Shown: positions 24,480 through 32,256 of the stretch, piece by piece
How positions within the stretch are numbered: the stretch's first letter is position 1
Layout: each line of letters begins with the position of its first letter
Assembly (NCBI GenBank): GCA_964527995.1
Contig: CAZGRP010000043.1
Location: 1-34,139 of the forward strand
Source: CAZGRP01 sp964527995
Lineage (GTDB): Bacteria > Zhuqueibacterota > Zhuqueibacteria > Oceanimicrobiales > CAZGRP01
Reading direction: 5' to 3'
Length of the DNA: 34,139 bases
Notes under the pieces: model-generated
Databases searched by the model: none
Told to the model about the DNA's origin: nothing
The model's input: the letters and a program-made list of their open reading frames with translations, nothing else
Made by a program: the position numbers and the translations under genes

Positions 24480-25268
24480 TCAGGGGCGACCGGTCTTCTC
24501 AGTTTCCCGCCCGGTATCGCCGGCACTCAACGGTCTACCTTCAATCTCTACCGTAGCCAGGAGCGGGCGGTGGTCCGAGGCGACCCGCGTCAGGGCGTCG
24601 TTGCGGATGCGGCTGTCGACGATACGCACCTCGCGGCTGACGTAGATGTGGTCGAGCCGCAGATGAATCGGACCCCACCAGAAGGTCGGACCGTAGCGTT
24701 TTCCGGTCGATAGGAATGCATCCTTGAAATGAAGGCGGAGCTCATCGTGAACAACGGGCAGCGGCCGATCGTTGAAATCGCCCATGACAACCACGGGGTG
24801 GTGGAGATCTTCGCTGAGAAGCATCGCCTCGCTGAGCATCTGCTGGCGCTGGTAGGTGCGCTCCCGTGTGCCGAGGCCGAGATGGCAGTTGAACACATGC
24901 AGAACCGCCCCGTCGGCAAGCTGAACATCGACGCGCAGGCAGTAGCGCGGCTCCCGGCTGGTGGGATGGGTGATGTTGTGCCGGTGGTTGCGGACGATGG
25001 GAAAAGCACTGAGCACGGCGATGCCGAATTCGCCACCGTTCAGGGGCTGCGTCACACAGTAGAAGAAGTCCATCCCCAGGCTCTCCGCAAGTACGCGAGC
25101 CTGATGCTGGTGGTGACTCCGCGGCAGTCCGTTGTCGACCTCCTGCAAGGCCACAACGTGCGGACGCTCTTCCCTGAGCACCCGTTCGATGCGCGTCAGG
25201 TCGTAACGTCCGTCGCGGCCGATTCCGTAGTGGATGTTGTAGGTGAGGAGCTTGAGCTGTATTGCCAT
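24480..25268 (-). CDS. Endonuclease/exonuclease/phosphatase (EEP) family protein, YbhP-like
   Basis: 262 residues from the ATG at 25268; a longer frame exists but adds no conserved sequence. Active-site motifs are complete: YNIHYG (Asn11), ALQEVD (Glu43, metal), VFNCHLGLG, GDFND (163-167), RLDHIYVS (Asp206/His207) and SDHRPL (Asp232/His233). There is no signal peptide. EEP proteins cleave phosphodiesters in nucleic acids, inositol phosphates or phospholipid head groups. Sitting directly before cardiolipin synthase, a lipid-related substrate is plausible (inference). No clear ribosome-binding site. Confidence 0.88.
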   Translation of the reverse strand: MAIQLKLLTYNIHYGIGRDGRYDLTRIERVLREERPHVVALQEVDNGLPRSHHQHQARVLAESLGMDFFYCVTQPLNGGEFGIAVLSAFPIVRNHRHNITHPTSREPRYCLRVDVQLADGAVLHVFNCHLGLGTRERTYQRQQMLSEAMLLSEDLHHPVVVMGDFNDRPLPVVHDELRLHFKDAFLSTGKRYGPTFWWGPIHLRLDHIYVSREVRIVDSRIRNDALTRVASDHRPLLATVEIEGRPLSAGDTGRETEKTGRP

Positions 25269-25468
25269 GTAGGGTTCGAAGGTGTCAGACCAACACGCAT
25301 CGCCCAAGACCGTGCGAAGCAGATCGCCGAGAAGGCAACCTGAACGAGCATGGGCTAGGCGAAAAACTTGTGGATATCTTTCCTGTGCAAGAATCTCACA
25401 AAAGTCACAATATCGTTCTCCACGACAAGACCAAAGATTTCTTCTTTCGTGAAGACCTCGCGCCTGCT

Positions 25469-25800
25469 CTATCTGGCTACGAGGTTCGTCCCCTCCCCCT
25501 CTTCTATCGCTTTGGCCAGAGCGATGTCTTCCAGTGCNNNNNNNNNNNNNNNNNNNNNNNNNNNNNNNNNNNNNNNNNNNNNNNNNNNNNNNNNNNNNNN
25601 NNNNNNNNNNNNNNNNNNNNNNNNNNNNNNNNNNNNNGGTTCGTCCCCTCCCCCTCTTCTATCGCTTTGGCCAGAGCGATGTCTTCCAGTGCTTGGGTCA
25701 ACAAGTCGTAAAGCAAGTCCCGTTTTCCCTCAAGAACTTCGACCGGGGCTTGCTTTAGCACCTCTTTGAGTCGCTCCTCGTCGATCGGTGCCTGGATCAT
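25469..25800 (-). CDS. Antitoxin-like small protein, interrupted by an assembly gap and ending at an in-frame amber codon
   Basis: After collapsing the 55-base duplication and 100 N, the ATG at 25800 opens a 58-residue protein (25800-25638 joined to 25482-25469). It begins MIQAPIDEERLKEVLKQAPV and contains LEDIALAKAIEEGEGTN, a segment typical of RelB/Phd-like antitoxins of type II toxin-antitoxin pairs. In the family this is followed by 'vsReeVF'. Here the frame reads LVAR, then TAG (25471-25469), then SRREVFTKEEIFG and about 24 more codons to TAG at 25357-25355. The gene may therefore be a nonsense mutant of a longer protein, or the amber may be an error close to the contig end. No toxin gene is adjacent. 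An inverted repeat lies 32 bases upstream. Confidence 0.6.
25483..25692. other. Assembly gap: 100 N flanked by identical 55-base copies
   Basis: 25483-25537 and 25638-25692 are identical over 55 bases and border 100 N exactly, as at the first gap. Removing one copy and the N run restores one reading frame through the antitoxin-like gene, which supports the artefact reading. Confidence 0.9.
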
Positions 25801-25832
25801 GGCATTCTCGTACTTCGGTCTCCCTGCGGATG

Positions 25833-25864
25833 CAGACAAGACCCTTACTCCCCTATCTTGTCTG
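25833..25864. promoter_or_regulatory. Inverted repeat, possible operator of the antitoxin-like gene
   Basis: CAGACAAGA (25833-25841) and its exact complement TCTTGTCTG (25856-25864) are separated by 14 bases and lie 32 bases upstream of the antitoxin-like ATG. Antitoxins usually bind such repeats to repress their own operon. This is an inference from position and symmetry. No promoter boxes were clear nearby. Confidence 0.45.
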
Positions 25865-25973
25865 AACTATCACGTTCTATTGCTGCGTTGCTGTTCGAGG
25901 GATGTTCAAACTCTCTGCAAAATCTTCTTGCGCTCGTCTGCCGAGTCGATTACCTTGTTGCGTGTCGGCAGAG

Positions 25974-26001
25974 GCGACATCGGGACATCAACAAATATAA
26001 A
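25974..26001 (+). promoter_or_regulatory. Weak promoter candidate for udgB
   Basis: GCGACA (25974-25979), 16-base spacer, TATAAA (25996-26001), about 65 bases before the ATG at 26067. The -35 match is poor. Confidence 0.3.
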
Positions 26002-26066
26002 GGTACAACCATCAGATCAACAAAATCAACCAGTTTTCCCAAGTTCTATCACAGCTGGCGGCCAGG

Positions 26067-26774
26067 ATGAACCCCAAGCGCGAACTCGAAAACCTTCGAC
26101 ACGAAATCGTCAATTGCGCCCGCTGTCCGCGGCTAGTCGAATGGCGGGAACGGGTGGCGAAGGAAAAGGTACGGCGCTTCGCCCACGAGCACTACTGGGG
26201 TCGCCCCATCCCCGGCTTCGGAGACCCTCAGGCCCGCCTCCTTCTCATCGGTCTGGCGCCGGCCGCTCACGGCGGGAACCGCACCGGCCGCCTGTTCACC
26301 GGCGATCGCAGCGGCGACTGGCTCTTCCAAACTCTCCACAAGTTCGGCTTCGCCACCCTGCCGACATCGCAACATCGCGATGACGGCCAACTTCTCACCG
26401 ACTGCTACATCACGGCCACCATCCGCTGCGCACCCCCGGCCAACAAACCCACCCGCGAGGAAATCCGCAACTGCCGGCCTTTCCTTTTGCAGGAGTTGAG
26501 GCTGCTTCTTCCTCGCCTGCGTGTAGTCGTCGCCCTCGGGCAGGTGGCGTTCCGAACCGCGGTCGGTGCGCTCGAAGAAGTCGCCGGGCTGCGCATCAAC
26601 CCCCGCCCAAAATTCGGCCACGGAGTCGAGGCGCAGCTCAGCGAGCGCATCACGCTTCTGGCTTCCTACCACCCAAGTCAGCAAAACACCTTCACCGGCC
26701 GCCTGACTCAGGAGATGTTCGACGCCGTGTTCCAGCGGGCGCGGGAGATTTTGCAGAACTCTGTGCAGGAGTAG
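26067..26774 (+). CDS. udgB: Type 5 uracil-DNA glycosylase (UdgB)
   Basis: 235 residues. The four cysteines for a [4Fe-4S] cluster are present as C17-x2-C20 and C121-x14-C136. The catalytic-site motif GLAPAAHGGNRTGRLFTGD (62-80) lacks the active-site acid of families 1 and 4, as is usual for family 5, and HPSQQNTFTGR (202-212) supplies the second motif. The enzyme removes uracil and other deaminated bases from DNA and is best known from archaea, Thermus, Actinobacteria and related bacteria. It is the only plus-strand gene between 1 and 30 kb. It converges on modC and is divergent from the antitoxin-like gene. Confidence 0.93.
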   Translation: MNPKRELENLRHEIVNCARCPRLVEWRERVAKEKVRRFAHEHYWGRPIPGFGDPQARLLLIGLAPAAHGGNRTGRLFTGDRSGDWLFQTLHKFGFATLPTSQHRDDGQLLTDCYITATIRCAPPANKPTREEIRNCRPFLLQELRLLLPRLRVVVALGQVAFRTAVGALEEVAGLRINPRPKFGHGVEAQLSERITLLASYHPSQQNTFTGRLTQEMFDAVFQRAREILQNSVQE

Positions 26775-26878
26775 GGGTGCTTTCTGCCGGAGGAGAACGG
26801 ATTCCGGCGAAACAAGAGTCGGGCTGTGGCTCATCCACGAAACGTTTCAACCTTGCCGACCTGCGGCTCGATTCGCGG

Positions 26879-27949
26879 CTAGTCAAGGCGGCGGAAGGAG
26901 CTGGCCTTGATAATCAAGAAGACTGTTCTCCCGGGAGCCAGCTCCAGGGCCGCCACCGTTTGCGGCACGATCTCCACGGTGAACTTCTCGCCGGCATCCA
27001 CGCGCACCAGCACCCGGTCTCCCAGCCGATGCAGCGACTCGACCTCTCCGGCCAGCACGTTGCGCGCGCTCACGCCGCGGGGCCGTTCGGTCGCCACCAG
27101 GATCTCGTCCGCCGGGATATCGAGCCGGAATTCAGAGCCCTCTGGCTCTGAGAGAAGGGGCAAAGTCAACTGCGTCGATCCGGCCTTGACAAGGGTGATC
27201 CCCTCAGACACCAGGTTCTTTTCGACGGTCACCCGGAAGATATTGGAGACCCCCTCCGTGGCCACCAGAGGGGCCGACTTCAGGCGCTCGACCACCTGGT
27301 ACGGCGCACCTGCCGCAACCGACTTGCCCTTTTCGAGCACCAGGACCCGGTCCGCGACGTTGAGCACGCTGCCGAGATCGTGAGAAACGTAGAGAATGGG
27401 AAGAGAGAATCGCTCATGAATCTCTTTGAGGAACTGCAGAAATCCATGGCGGGCGGGCAAATCCAGCGCCGCCAGAGGTTCGTCGGCGAGAAGGTAGGCC
27501 GGGCCCGAGAGCAGAGTCCGCCCCAAGGCCACCCGCTGCCGCTCGCCTCCGGAAAGATCAGCCGGGTAGCGATGCAGCATCCCGGCCACACCGCAAGCAG
27601 CGACGATCTCATCGAAAGTGAACCTGCGCTGCGATTCCGGCGTTCTGCGCAGGCCGAACCGGAGGTTCCCCTCCACTGTGAGATGCGGAAACAGGCGGCT
27701 CTCCTGGAACACATATCCGAGTCGTCGCAGGCGGGGCGGCACATCGACGCCCTTTTGCGAAGAGAACAACACCCGCCCGTCCAGCCGCACCTCGCCGCGG
27801 TCGGGGCGGATCAGGCCGGCGATCAGGTTCAGCGTCGTCGTCTTGCCGCTCCCCGACGGACCGAAAAGAGCCGTGAAGCCGGCAGGCAACTCCGCCTGCA
27901 GCGACAGGTGAAAACCTGGATACCGTTTTTCGAAATGAAAAGCAAGCAT
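26879..27949 (-). CDS. modC: Molybdate ABC transporter ATP-binding protein ModC
   Basis: 356 residues. The ABC ATPase domain has Walker A GPSGSGKTT (30-38), Q-loop Gln82, signature LSGGERQ (132-138), Walker B YLLADEP (152-158) and the switch His190. The C-terminal 130 residues form a TOBE/Mop domain, the molybdate-sensing regulatory part, with SARNVLAGEVESLHRLGDRV. It powers molybdate (or tungstate) import with ModB and ModA. It lies 450 bases beyond modB, an unusual gap for this operon. Confidence 0.95.
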   Translation of the reverse strand: MLAFHFEKRYPGFHLSLQAELPAGFTALFGPSGSGKTTTLNLIAGLIRPDRGEVRLDGRVLFSSQKGVDVPPRLRRLGYVFQESRLFPHLTVEGNLRFGLRRTPESQRRFTFDEIVAACGVAGMLHRYPADLSGGERQRVALGRTLLSGPAYLLADEPLAALDLPARHGFLQFLKEIHERFSLPILYVSHDLGSVLNVADRVLVLEKGKSVAAGAPYQVVERLKSAPLVATEGVSNIFRVTVEKNLVSEGITLVKAGSTQLTLPLLSEPEGSEFRLDIPADEILVATERPRGVSARNVLAGEVESLHRLGDRVLVRVDAGEKFTVEIVPQTVAALELAPGRTVFLIIKASSFRRLD

Positions 27950-28399
27950 CGCCTATAACCTGCTAAGGGACACCACGCCTCCAAGCCGCTGCCAACGCCG
28001 GAGGCGAACGCCGAGGAGGTTCTTGACTGCCTACCATTAGAGAAACACGGGCTGGGAGGGAGCCTCGAGCCAGGCAGTCCTTGCGCTTGCGTGATGACTG
28101 CCTCGGGTTCTGTGCAGCGAGTGAACACCAAACACACCGAAAGCACTGGACGGCCCCGAAGAAAAACTCAGGGTCAACGGCGCCCGTCCTGGTGACCCTC
28201 GCTGCCTCTCGACGTGGAAAAAAGGCACCACCTGACCGGCTCGCGTCCCAATGCAATTCGATCCAAACATCATGGACCTGGACGCAGGATCACGGAGAGG
28301 CAGCATCTGAACCAAACGAGCTCCGTGTCTTCGGTGACGGTCCGTGGTGCATGCCCTGCTTACAGCGCCAGAAGTGCATCCACGAGCGTTCTGAGGGCC
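27950..28399. other. 450-base spacer between modB and modC
   Basis: No credible reading frame. The part around 28295-28355 (GGATCACGGAGAGGCAGC, then CTCCGTGTCTTCGGTG) resembles decayed 'cacggag / ctccgtgtc' intergenic repeats. No molybdenum-cofactor riboswitch, terminator or promoter could be recognised by eye. Confidence 0.45.
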
Positions 28400-29104
28400 T
28401 CAAGGCTGAACCCGTATCTCCTTCCCCTGCCTCGCCCGCCGGCGATACCGCCGCAGCAGTGCCTCATTCAACAAAATGCTGACGTAAGACAGAGCGATGC
28501 TGATGGCGACCAGCAGATTGACCTTCCCCTGAGCCCCGGGCTGATTGAAGTAAGTGAAAATCGCCAGGGAGATCGTCTGGGTTCGTCCGGGGATGTTGCT
28601 GGCGAAGAGGATCGTGGCGCCGAACTCCCCCAGCCCGCGCGCAAAGGCAAGCACAGCGCCCGACACCACGCCGTTCAGGGCCAGCGGCAGCGTCACCCGG
28701 AAAAAGACGCCCCACTCGTTCGCCCGCAGCATGCGGGCTGCCTCTTCCAGTCTCGGGTCGACTCCTTCGACTGCCACCCGCACCGACCGCACCAGCAGTG
28801 GCAGGCTGACGGCGGCGGCCGCCACTACCGCGGCTTTCCAGGTGAATGCGATCTGCAGGCCGAACCAATTCTGCAAGAGTCGGCCGACCACGCCACTCGG
28901 TCCGAGCACGACCAGGAGAAAATAGCCCGTCACCACCGGCGGTAGCACCAGAGGCACGTTCACCAGGCCGTCGAGCAAGGTCTTGCCACGAAAGCTGCGG
29001 CGCGCGAACAGCCAGCCGAAGAAGATGCCGAGAGGAAGGTTCAGCAGGGTCGCCACGAGAGCCACCCGAAGTGTCAGAAGGACGATGCCAGGCGTCTCAC
29101 TCAT
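28400..29104 (-). CDS. modB: Molybdate ABC transporter permease ModB
   Basis: 234 residues with five to six transmembrane helices. The EAA loop that docks on ModC is EEAARMLRANEWGVFFRVTL (about 120-139) followed by PLALNG, and FARGLGEFGATILFASNIPG is the ModB/CysT-type signature. Its start overlaps the end of modA by eight bases, so the two are translated together. Confidence 0.96.
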   Translation of the reverse strand: MSETPGIVLLTLRVALVATLLNLPLGIFFGWLFARRSFRGKTLLDGLVNVPLVLPPVVTGYFLLVVLGPSGVVGRLLQNWFGLQIAFTWKAAVVAAAAVSLPLLVRSVRVAVEGVDPRLEEAARMLRANEWGVFFRVTLPLALNGVVSGAVLAFARGLGEFGATILFASNIPGRTQTISLAIFTYFNQPGAQGKVNLLVAISIALSYVSILLNEALLRRYRRRARQGKEIRVQP

Positions 29105-29879
29105 TGGCGGCGTTCCCTGTAAGCGGAATGAAACCGTAGCGCCGGAACACCGCTGCCGCCTCCTGGCCGCTCAGGAAGTCGACATAGGCCGCAGCCAGCG
29201 GCTGGAGCGACCGGCTCAGGCGCACGGCGACGTAGCGGATGCGGGGCTGCAGCGAATCGGCAATCACCTGCACGACGCGAACATCGTCGCTGACGAGGGC
29301 GTCGGTGGCGTAGACGATGCCGCAGTCTACATCGCCGCGGGCGACGTAGGCCAGGGCTGCCCGCACATCCACGGCCGGTATCAGCTTCTGTCGCACGGCC
29401 TGCCACAGGCCCGCTTGGCGGAGGACCTCAGCCGCATATCTTCCCGCCGGCACATGCGACCAGTCAGCCACTGCGACCCGCTCAACTGCGGCTGCAGAAA
29501 GATCTTTCAAATTCGAAATCTGCGTCTTTCGCCGGCTGGGCACGATCAGCACAAGTTTGTTGGCGATCGGTTCGATGCGGCTCGAGGAATCGACCCTGCC
29601 ACGCTCCATCAGATAGTCCACCCATCGCGGGTCCGCCGAGATGAAGACATCGGCTTCCGCTCCCGACTCGATCTGCCGCGCCAGTAGAGAGGAGGCGGCA
29701 AAGTGATGCTGAACAGCCACCCCCGGATGCATCCGCCGGAAGGCATCGCTGATTGGGGGCAGAGCCGTGGCCAGGCTGGCGGCGGCATAGACCAGCAGTG
29801 GCTGGCGTCCCGGCACAGCGGCGCGATCGCCGCAGCCGGCGCTCACTATCGCCAGGGAAAGGACCGCCGCCACCGGCAT
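29097..29879 (-). CDS. modA: Molybdate-binding lipoprotein ModA
   Basis: About 260 residues from the ATG at 29879. Short lipoprotein signal MPVAAVLSLAIVSAGC, then the periplasmic binding fold: LLVYAAASLATALPPI (oxyanion-binding Ala/Ser), AASSLLARQIESGAEADVFI, and later GDVDCGIVYATDAL. It captures molybdate or tungstate for ModBC. Start alternatives: the ATG at 29879 has GGAG four bases upstream; a TTG at 29954 has AGGAG eight bases upstream and would add 25 basic residues before the signal. It overlaps modB by eight bases. Confidence 0.94.
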   Translation of the reverse strand: MPVAAVLSLAIVSAGCGDRAAVPGRQPLLVYAAASLATALPPISDAFRRMHPGVAVQHHFAASSLLARQIESGAEADVFISADPRWVDYLMERGRVDSSSRIEPIANKLVLIVPSRRKTQISNLKDLSAAAVERVAVADWSHVPAGRYAAEVLRQAGLWQAVRQKLIPAVDVRAALAYVARGDVDCGIVYATDALVSDDVRVVQVIADSLQPRIRYVAVRLSRSLQPLAAAYVDFLSGQEAAAVFRRYGFIPLTGNAANE

Positions 29880-30037
29880 CTTTCTCCACAGTGATCCACA
29901 CCACGTGGATGGAGAAAGGGCCCGCGCACGTCGGGATACGGTTCGTCTCTCCAAGACAGCATCTCCTGACGGGACTTCTCCTCATCGACATTCGAGCATA
30001 GAGCAAAGGTGACGCACGCACCACTGCGCCCGGCCTA

Positions 30038-30066
30038 AAGATAGTCAACAACTCCTGTAGTTTCAA
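30038..30066 (-). promoter_or_regulatory. Promoter of modABC
   Basis: Minus strand: TTGAAA (30066-30061), 17-base spacer, TATCTT (30043-30038), about 80 bases before the TTG and 160 before the ATG candidates of modA. No ModE-type palindrome was seen. Confidence 0.6.
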
Positions 30067-30140
30067 TCAGAAATTGTCCCGGGCAGGGAACAGACGCTGC
30101 CGGTTTGGCATTGGCACGAGGGAACAAGGGAGCACACGAA

Positions 30141-30527
30141 ATGCGGCAAGACCGAAAAACCTATGTCGCGGTGATCTCCAGGGACTGGCAGTTTCGAGCC
30201 CTGGTGCGGGCCCAGTTGCTGGAGGAAGGATTCGAAGCCACCGGGCTCGAATCGGTCTCGGATGCCATCCAGCTCCTCACCTGGAACCGGATTCGGGCCG
30301 ACATCCTCCTTATCGACCCCCACGGCCAGGACCTGGATGCGGCTTCGGTTTCCGAGCTGCGCCGGCTGACAGGCGACGCTCCCGTCGTCGCTGTGCTGCG
30401 GCGGACGATCCCGGCGGAAGATGTGGTGCAGATGCTGCGCCCGGCGCAGGTGCTGTATCGGCCGCTGACGGTCGGCCAGGTGGTCGACGCGGTGCGGCGG
30501 CTGGCGAGACCGGTGCCTGGCGAATGA
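30141..30527 (+). CDS. Degenerate response-regulator receiver domain protein
   Basis: 128 residues, a lone receiver (CheY-like) fold. The phosphoacceptor Asp59 is kept (ADILLIDPHG), but the N-terminal acidic pair is reduced to one Asp (VISRDWQFR) and the conserved Lys-Pro is Arg107-Pro108 (YRPLT). No output domain. GGGAG lies eight bases before the ATG at 30141; an upstream in-frame start at 30105 is less likely. Phosphorylation is doubtful, so it may work as a protein-binding module. It is divergent from modABC. No histidine kinase is nearby. Confidence 0.8.
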   Translation: MRQDRKTYVAVISRDWQFRALVRAQLLEEGFEATGLESVSDAIQLLTWNRIRADILLIDPHGQDLDAASVSELRRLTGDAPVVAVLRRTIPAEDVVQMLRPAQVLYRPLTVGQVVDAVRRLARPVPGE

Positions 30528-30895
30528 GATCCCTGCGGCGCAATGCGCAGAAAAGAATAGCGGTGCGAATCAGTAGCCGCCCGTCGCAGAGCACAGAACG
30601 ACTCTGAGCATCCCGCATCCTGCCCAGTAGGCCGGGGAGAACCCAAAGAAACCGAGCGCCAGCGCAGTTTCCGCTTGACAAAGCGCATCTCGCGGTGTAT
30701 ATTGCGTTCGTTCGTTATCCCTCGTAACTTCGGCGTAGCCAGACGGTGTTCTGGCGCCTTCCGCATAAAGTGGTTCGCACCGAGGGTGTCGCGAAGTCGT
30801 CACCAGCTCTGTTGTCCGCTCTCCCTTCCCTTGGCTCCCTCCCTGCGTTGCAGGTCAATGTCGTGTCACAGACAACCTGATCCCTTCATGCTGGC
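30528..30895. other. Non-coding stretch between the receiver gene and the recombinase remnant
   Basis: No gene is recognised. It contains a consensus promoter (listed separately) and, about 30 bases downstream, a small hairpin GCCAGA-CGGTGT-TCTGGC (30738-30755). Whatever the promoter once drove begins near 30710. Confidence 0.45.
30675..30703 (+). promoter_or_regulatory. Consensus promoter without an intact gene
   Basis: TTGACA (30675-30680), 17-base spacer, TATATT (30698-30703). It is as strong as any in the window and points at the recombinase remnant about 200 bases away. Confidence 0.75.
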
Positions 30896-30900
30896 CGCCC

Positions 30901-31138
30901 AGGCTTCTCGATCTGGTGCGGCACGCCATCCAAGCCAGGCACTACAGCCGCAGCACGGGAACGGCCTACGTCCGCTAGACCTGCAAGTACATCCTCTTTT
31001 TTCATAGCAAACGCCACCCACGCGAGATGGGGAGGCGGAGATCGCCGGGTTTCTCACCTAGCTGGCGGTGAGCGCTCGAGTCGTCCCTCCACCCAGAACC
31101 ACACGCTCAGCGCTCTTCTCTTCCTCTACCGCGAAGTT
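30901..31138 (+). pseudogene. Remnant of an integron-type (IntI/XerC-like) tyrosine recombinase, N-terminal part
   Basis: Pieced together across frames, the N-terminal SAM-like DNA-binding domain of the integron-integrase family is clear. It reads LLDLVRHAIQARHYSRST...AYVR (30904-30975), an amber codon, then YILFFHSKRHPREMG (to 31032); a frame change to EAEIAGFLT (31032-31058), a second amber codon, LAVSARVV; then another frame change to QNHTLSALLFLYREV (31094-31138). The KRHPREMG and QNxxLSALLFLYREV motifs are characteristic. Two stops and two frameshifts occur in about 80 codons, and the catalytic domain (R-H-R-Y) is absent. It is a dead fragment and evidence of past integron or insertion activity. 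Confidence 0.85.
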
Positions 31139-31437
31139 CGTTCGGCAGATACGTCTTGTGACTGCGATCAGTTATGGGGGCTGATGGGTCGTGAGAACCA
31201 TATCGCGCTCGCAACCTACGCCTCTGGCACTCCGGTGATGTCAGTCGCTCGGCCAGCATCGCTGAAGGAGCAGACCGCCAGACAGGGCGAAGCTCCTGCC
31301 GATCCCGTGCGGGGTCGCAGGTGATCGGCTGACCGTATGGTGTAAGACACCAAGAATTCGGTCCGTGCCTCACAAACAGATGGTGTCGGACGCAGGTATT
31401 CATGCACGGTCAAAACCCAACTAAGGAGGGTAACAAC
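31139..31437. other. Non-coding stretch between the recombinase remnant and the secreted protein gene
   Basis: No gene was seen. It holds a strong stem-loop (31295-31321) and a short GGTGT-AAG-ACACC repeat near 31338. I looked for integron attC/attI core sites (RYYYAAC/GTTRRRY) and found none convincing. Confidence 0.4.
31295..31321. repeat. Bulged stem-loop upstream of the secreted protein gene
   Basis: CCTGC-C-GATCCC / GGGGTC-GCAGG pairs as an 11-bp stem with one bulged C and a GTGC loop. No T-run follows. The role is unknown. Confidence 0.4.
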
Positions 31438-32256
31438 ATGAAACGGTTTGCTCTCAGCTGTCTCGTCATTCTGCTGGTTGGTTTCTCCGCACTGCCATCG
31501 ATGGCCCAGTACACCCTCCGGCTCAGTCCCCTCACCCTGTCAAGCGATCAGTCGCAACTCACGCTGAGACACAACACTCAGGTCACAGCGGGCGTACGTG
31601 TAGAGACTTCAAGCACGGGTGATCTGCAATGGGTGTATCTGGGTTTGACGATCCCTTCAAATGTGGTCATCGACTCTGTCATCATCTGCTATAGGCTCAG
31701 CGCCTCGGCAAGTTTCATCTCACAGATTCGACTTACTACCATGAAAACTCCGGATTTTTCTCTGGTTTTGTTCGATGACCCAACTGACCTCACCGCTGTC
31801 GGGCCGACTTGCTACTCAACCTATTCGGCAGGGGTTGCTGTGAACGGGGCAATTACGCTGGCTCTGAGACTGAATTTTGCAAGCACTGCAGACTGGATCG
31901 ACATCGGCGGAATCGGCATTGTCGTGTCATCCAATATGACCTCCGTGTCGGAAAGAAAAGAAACCAGCACCCCGATTAACTTCCGCCTAAAGCAGAACTA
32001 CCCGAATCCCTTCAATCCCAGTACGACTATCGAGTACAGGACTGAGGAGCAGGGGGCTGTCGACATTCTCGTCTACAACTCATTGGGCGAACTGGTACGC
32101 AAACTCGTCGAGGGGATGCGGTCCAAAGGCTCCTACCGGGTCACGTGGGACGGCAAGGACAGCAAGGGGAATCCTGCGCCCTCCGGCGTCTACTACTACC
32201 AGCTTATGGTCAAGGGCCAGGCGCGAAACGCCAGACGCATGCTGTTGCTCAAATGA
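31438..32256 (+). CDS. Secreted protein with type A sorting / FlgD-like C-terminal domain
   Basis: 272 residues. Signal peptide at 1-23 (hydrophobic LSCLVILLVGFSALPSMA, cleavage after AMA-type Ala). A central region (24-175) of beta-rich sequence is not recognised. A linker leads to the sorting domain from about 180: LKQNYPNPFNPSTTIEY, a beta-sandwich body with GSYRVTWDGKD and PSGVYYYQL, and a final ARRMLLLK. In Bacteroidetes such domains direct export by the type IX system; in KSB1-like phyla the same domain is abundant. AAGGAGG eight bases before the ATG at 31438 fixes the start. It was probably acquired or kept as an accessory surface protein. Confidence 0.88.
   Translation: MKRFALSCLVILLVGFSALPSMAQYTLRLSPLTLSSDQSQLTLRHNTQVTAGVRVETSSTGDLQWVYLGLTIPSNVVIDSVIICYRLSASASFISQIRLTTMKTPDFSLVLFDDPTDLTAVGPTCYSTYSAGVAVNGAITLALRLNFASTADWIDIGGIGIVVSSNMTSVSERKETSTPINFRLKQNYPNPFNPSTTIEYRTEEQGAVDILVYNSLGELVRKLVEGMRSKGSYRVTWDGKDSKGNPAPSGVYYYQLMVKGQARNARRMLLLK

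Noticed and set aside
26786..26808. GCCGGA...TCCGGC hairpin between udgB and modC as a terminator
   Set aside because: Only a 6-bp stem with an 11-base loop and no T-run on either strand.
27950..28399. Molybdenum-cofactor riboswitch before modC
   Set aside because: No recognisable conserved core by eye; a covariance-model scan would be needed to decide.
31139..31437. Possible integron attC/attI site near the recombinase remnant
   Set aside because: The bulged hairpin at 31295-31321 recalls attC folding, but RYYYAAC/GTTRRRY core sites are missing.
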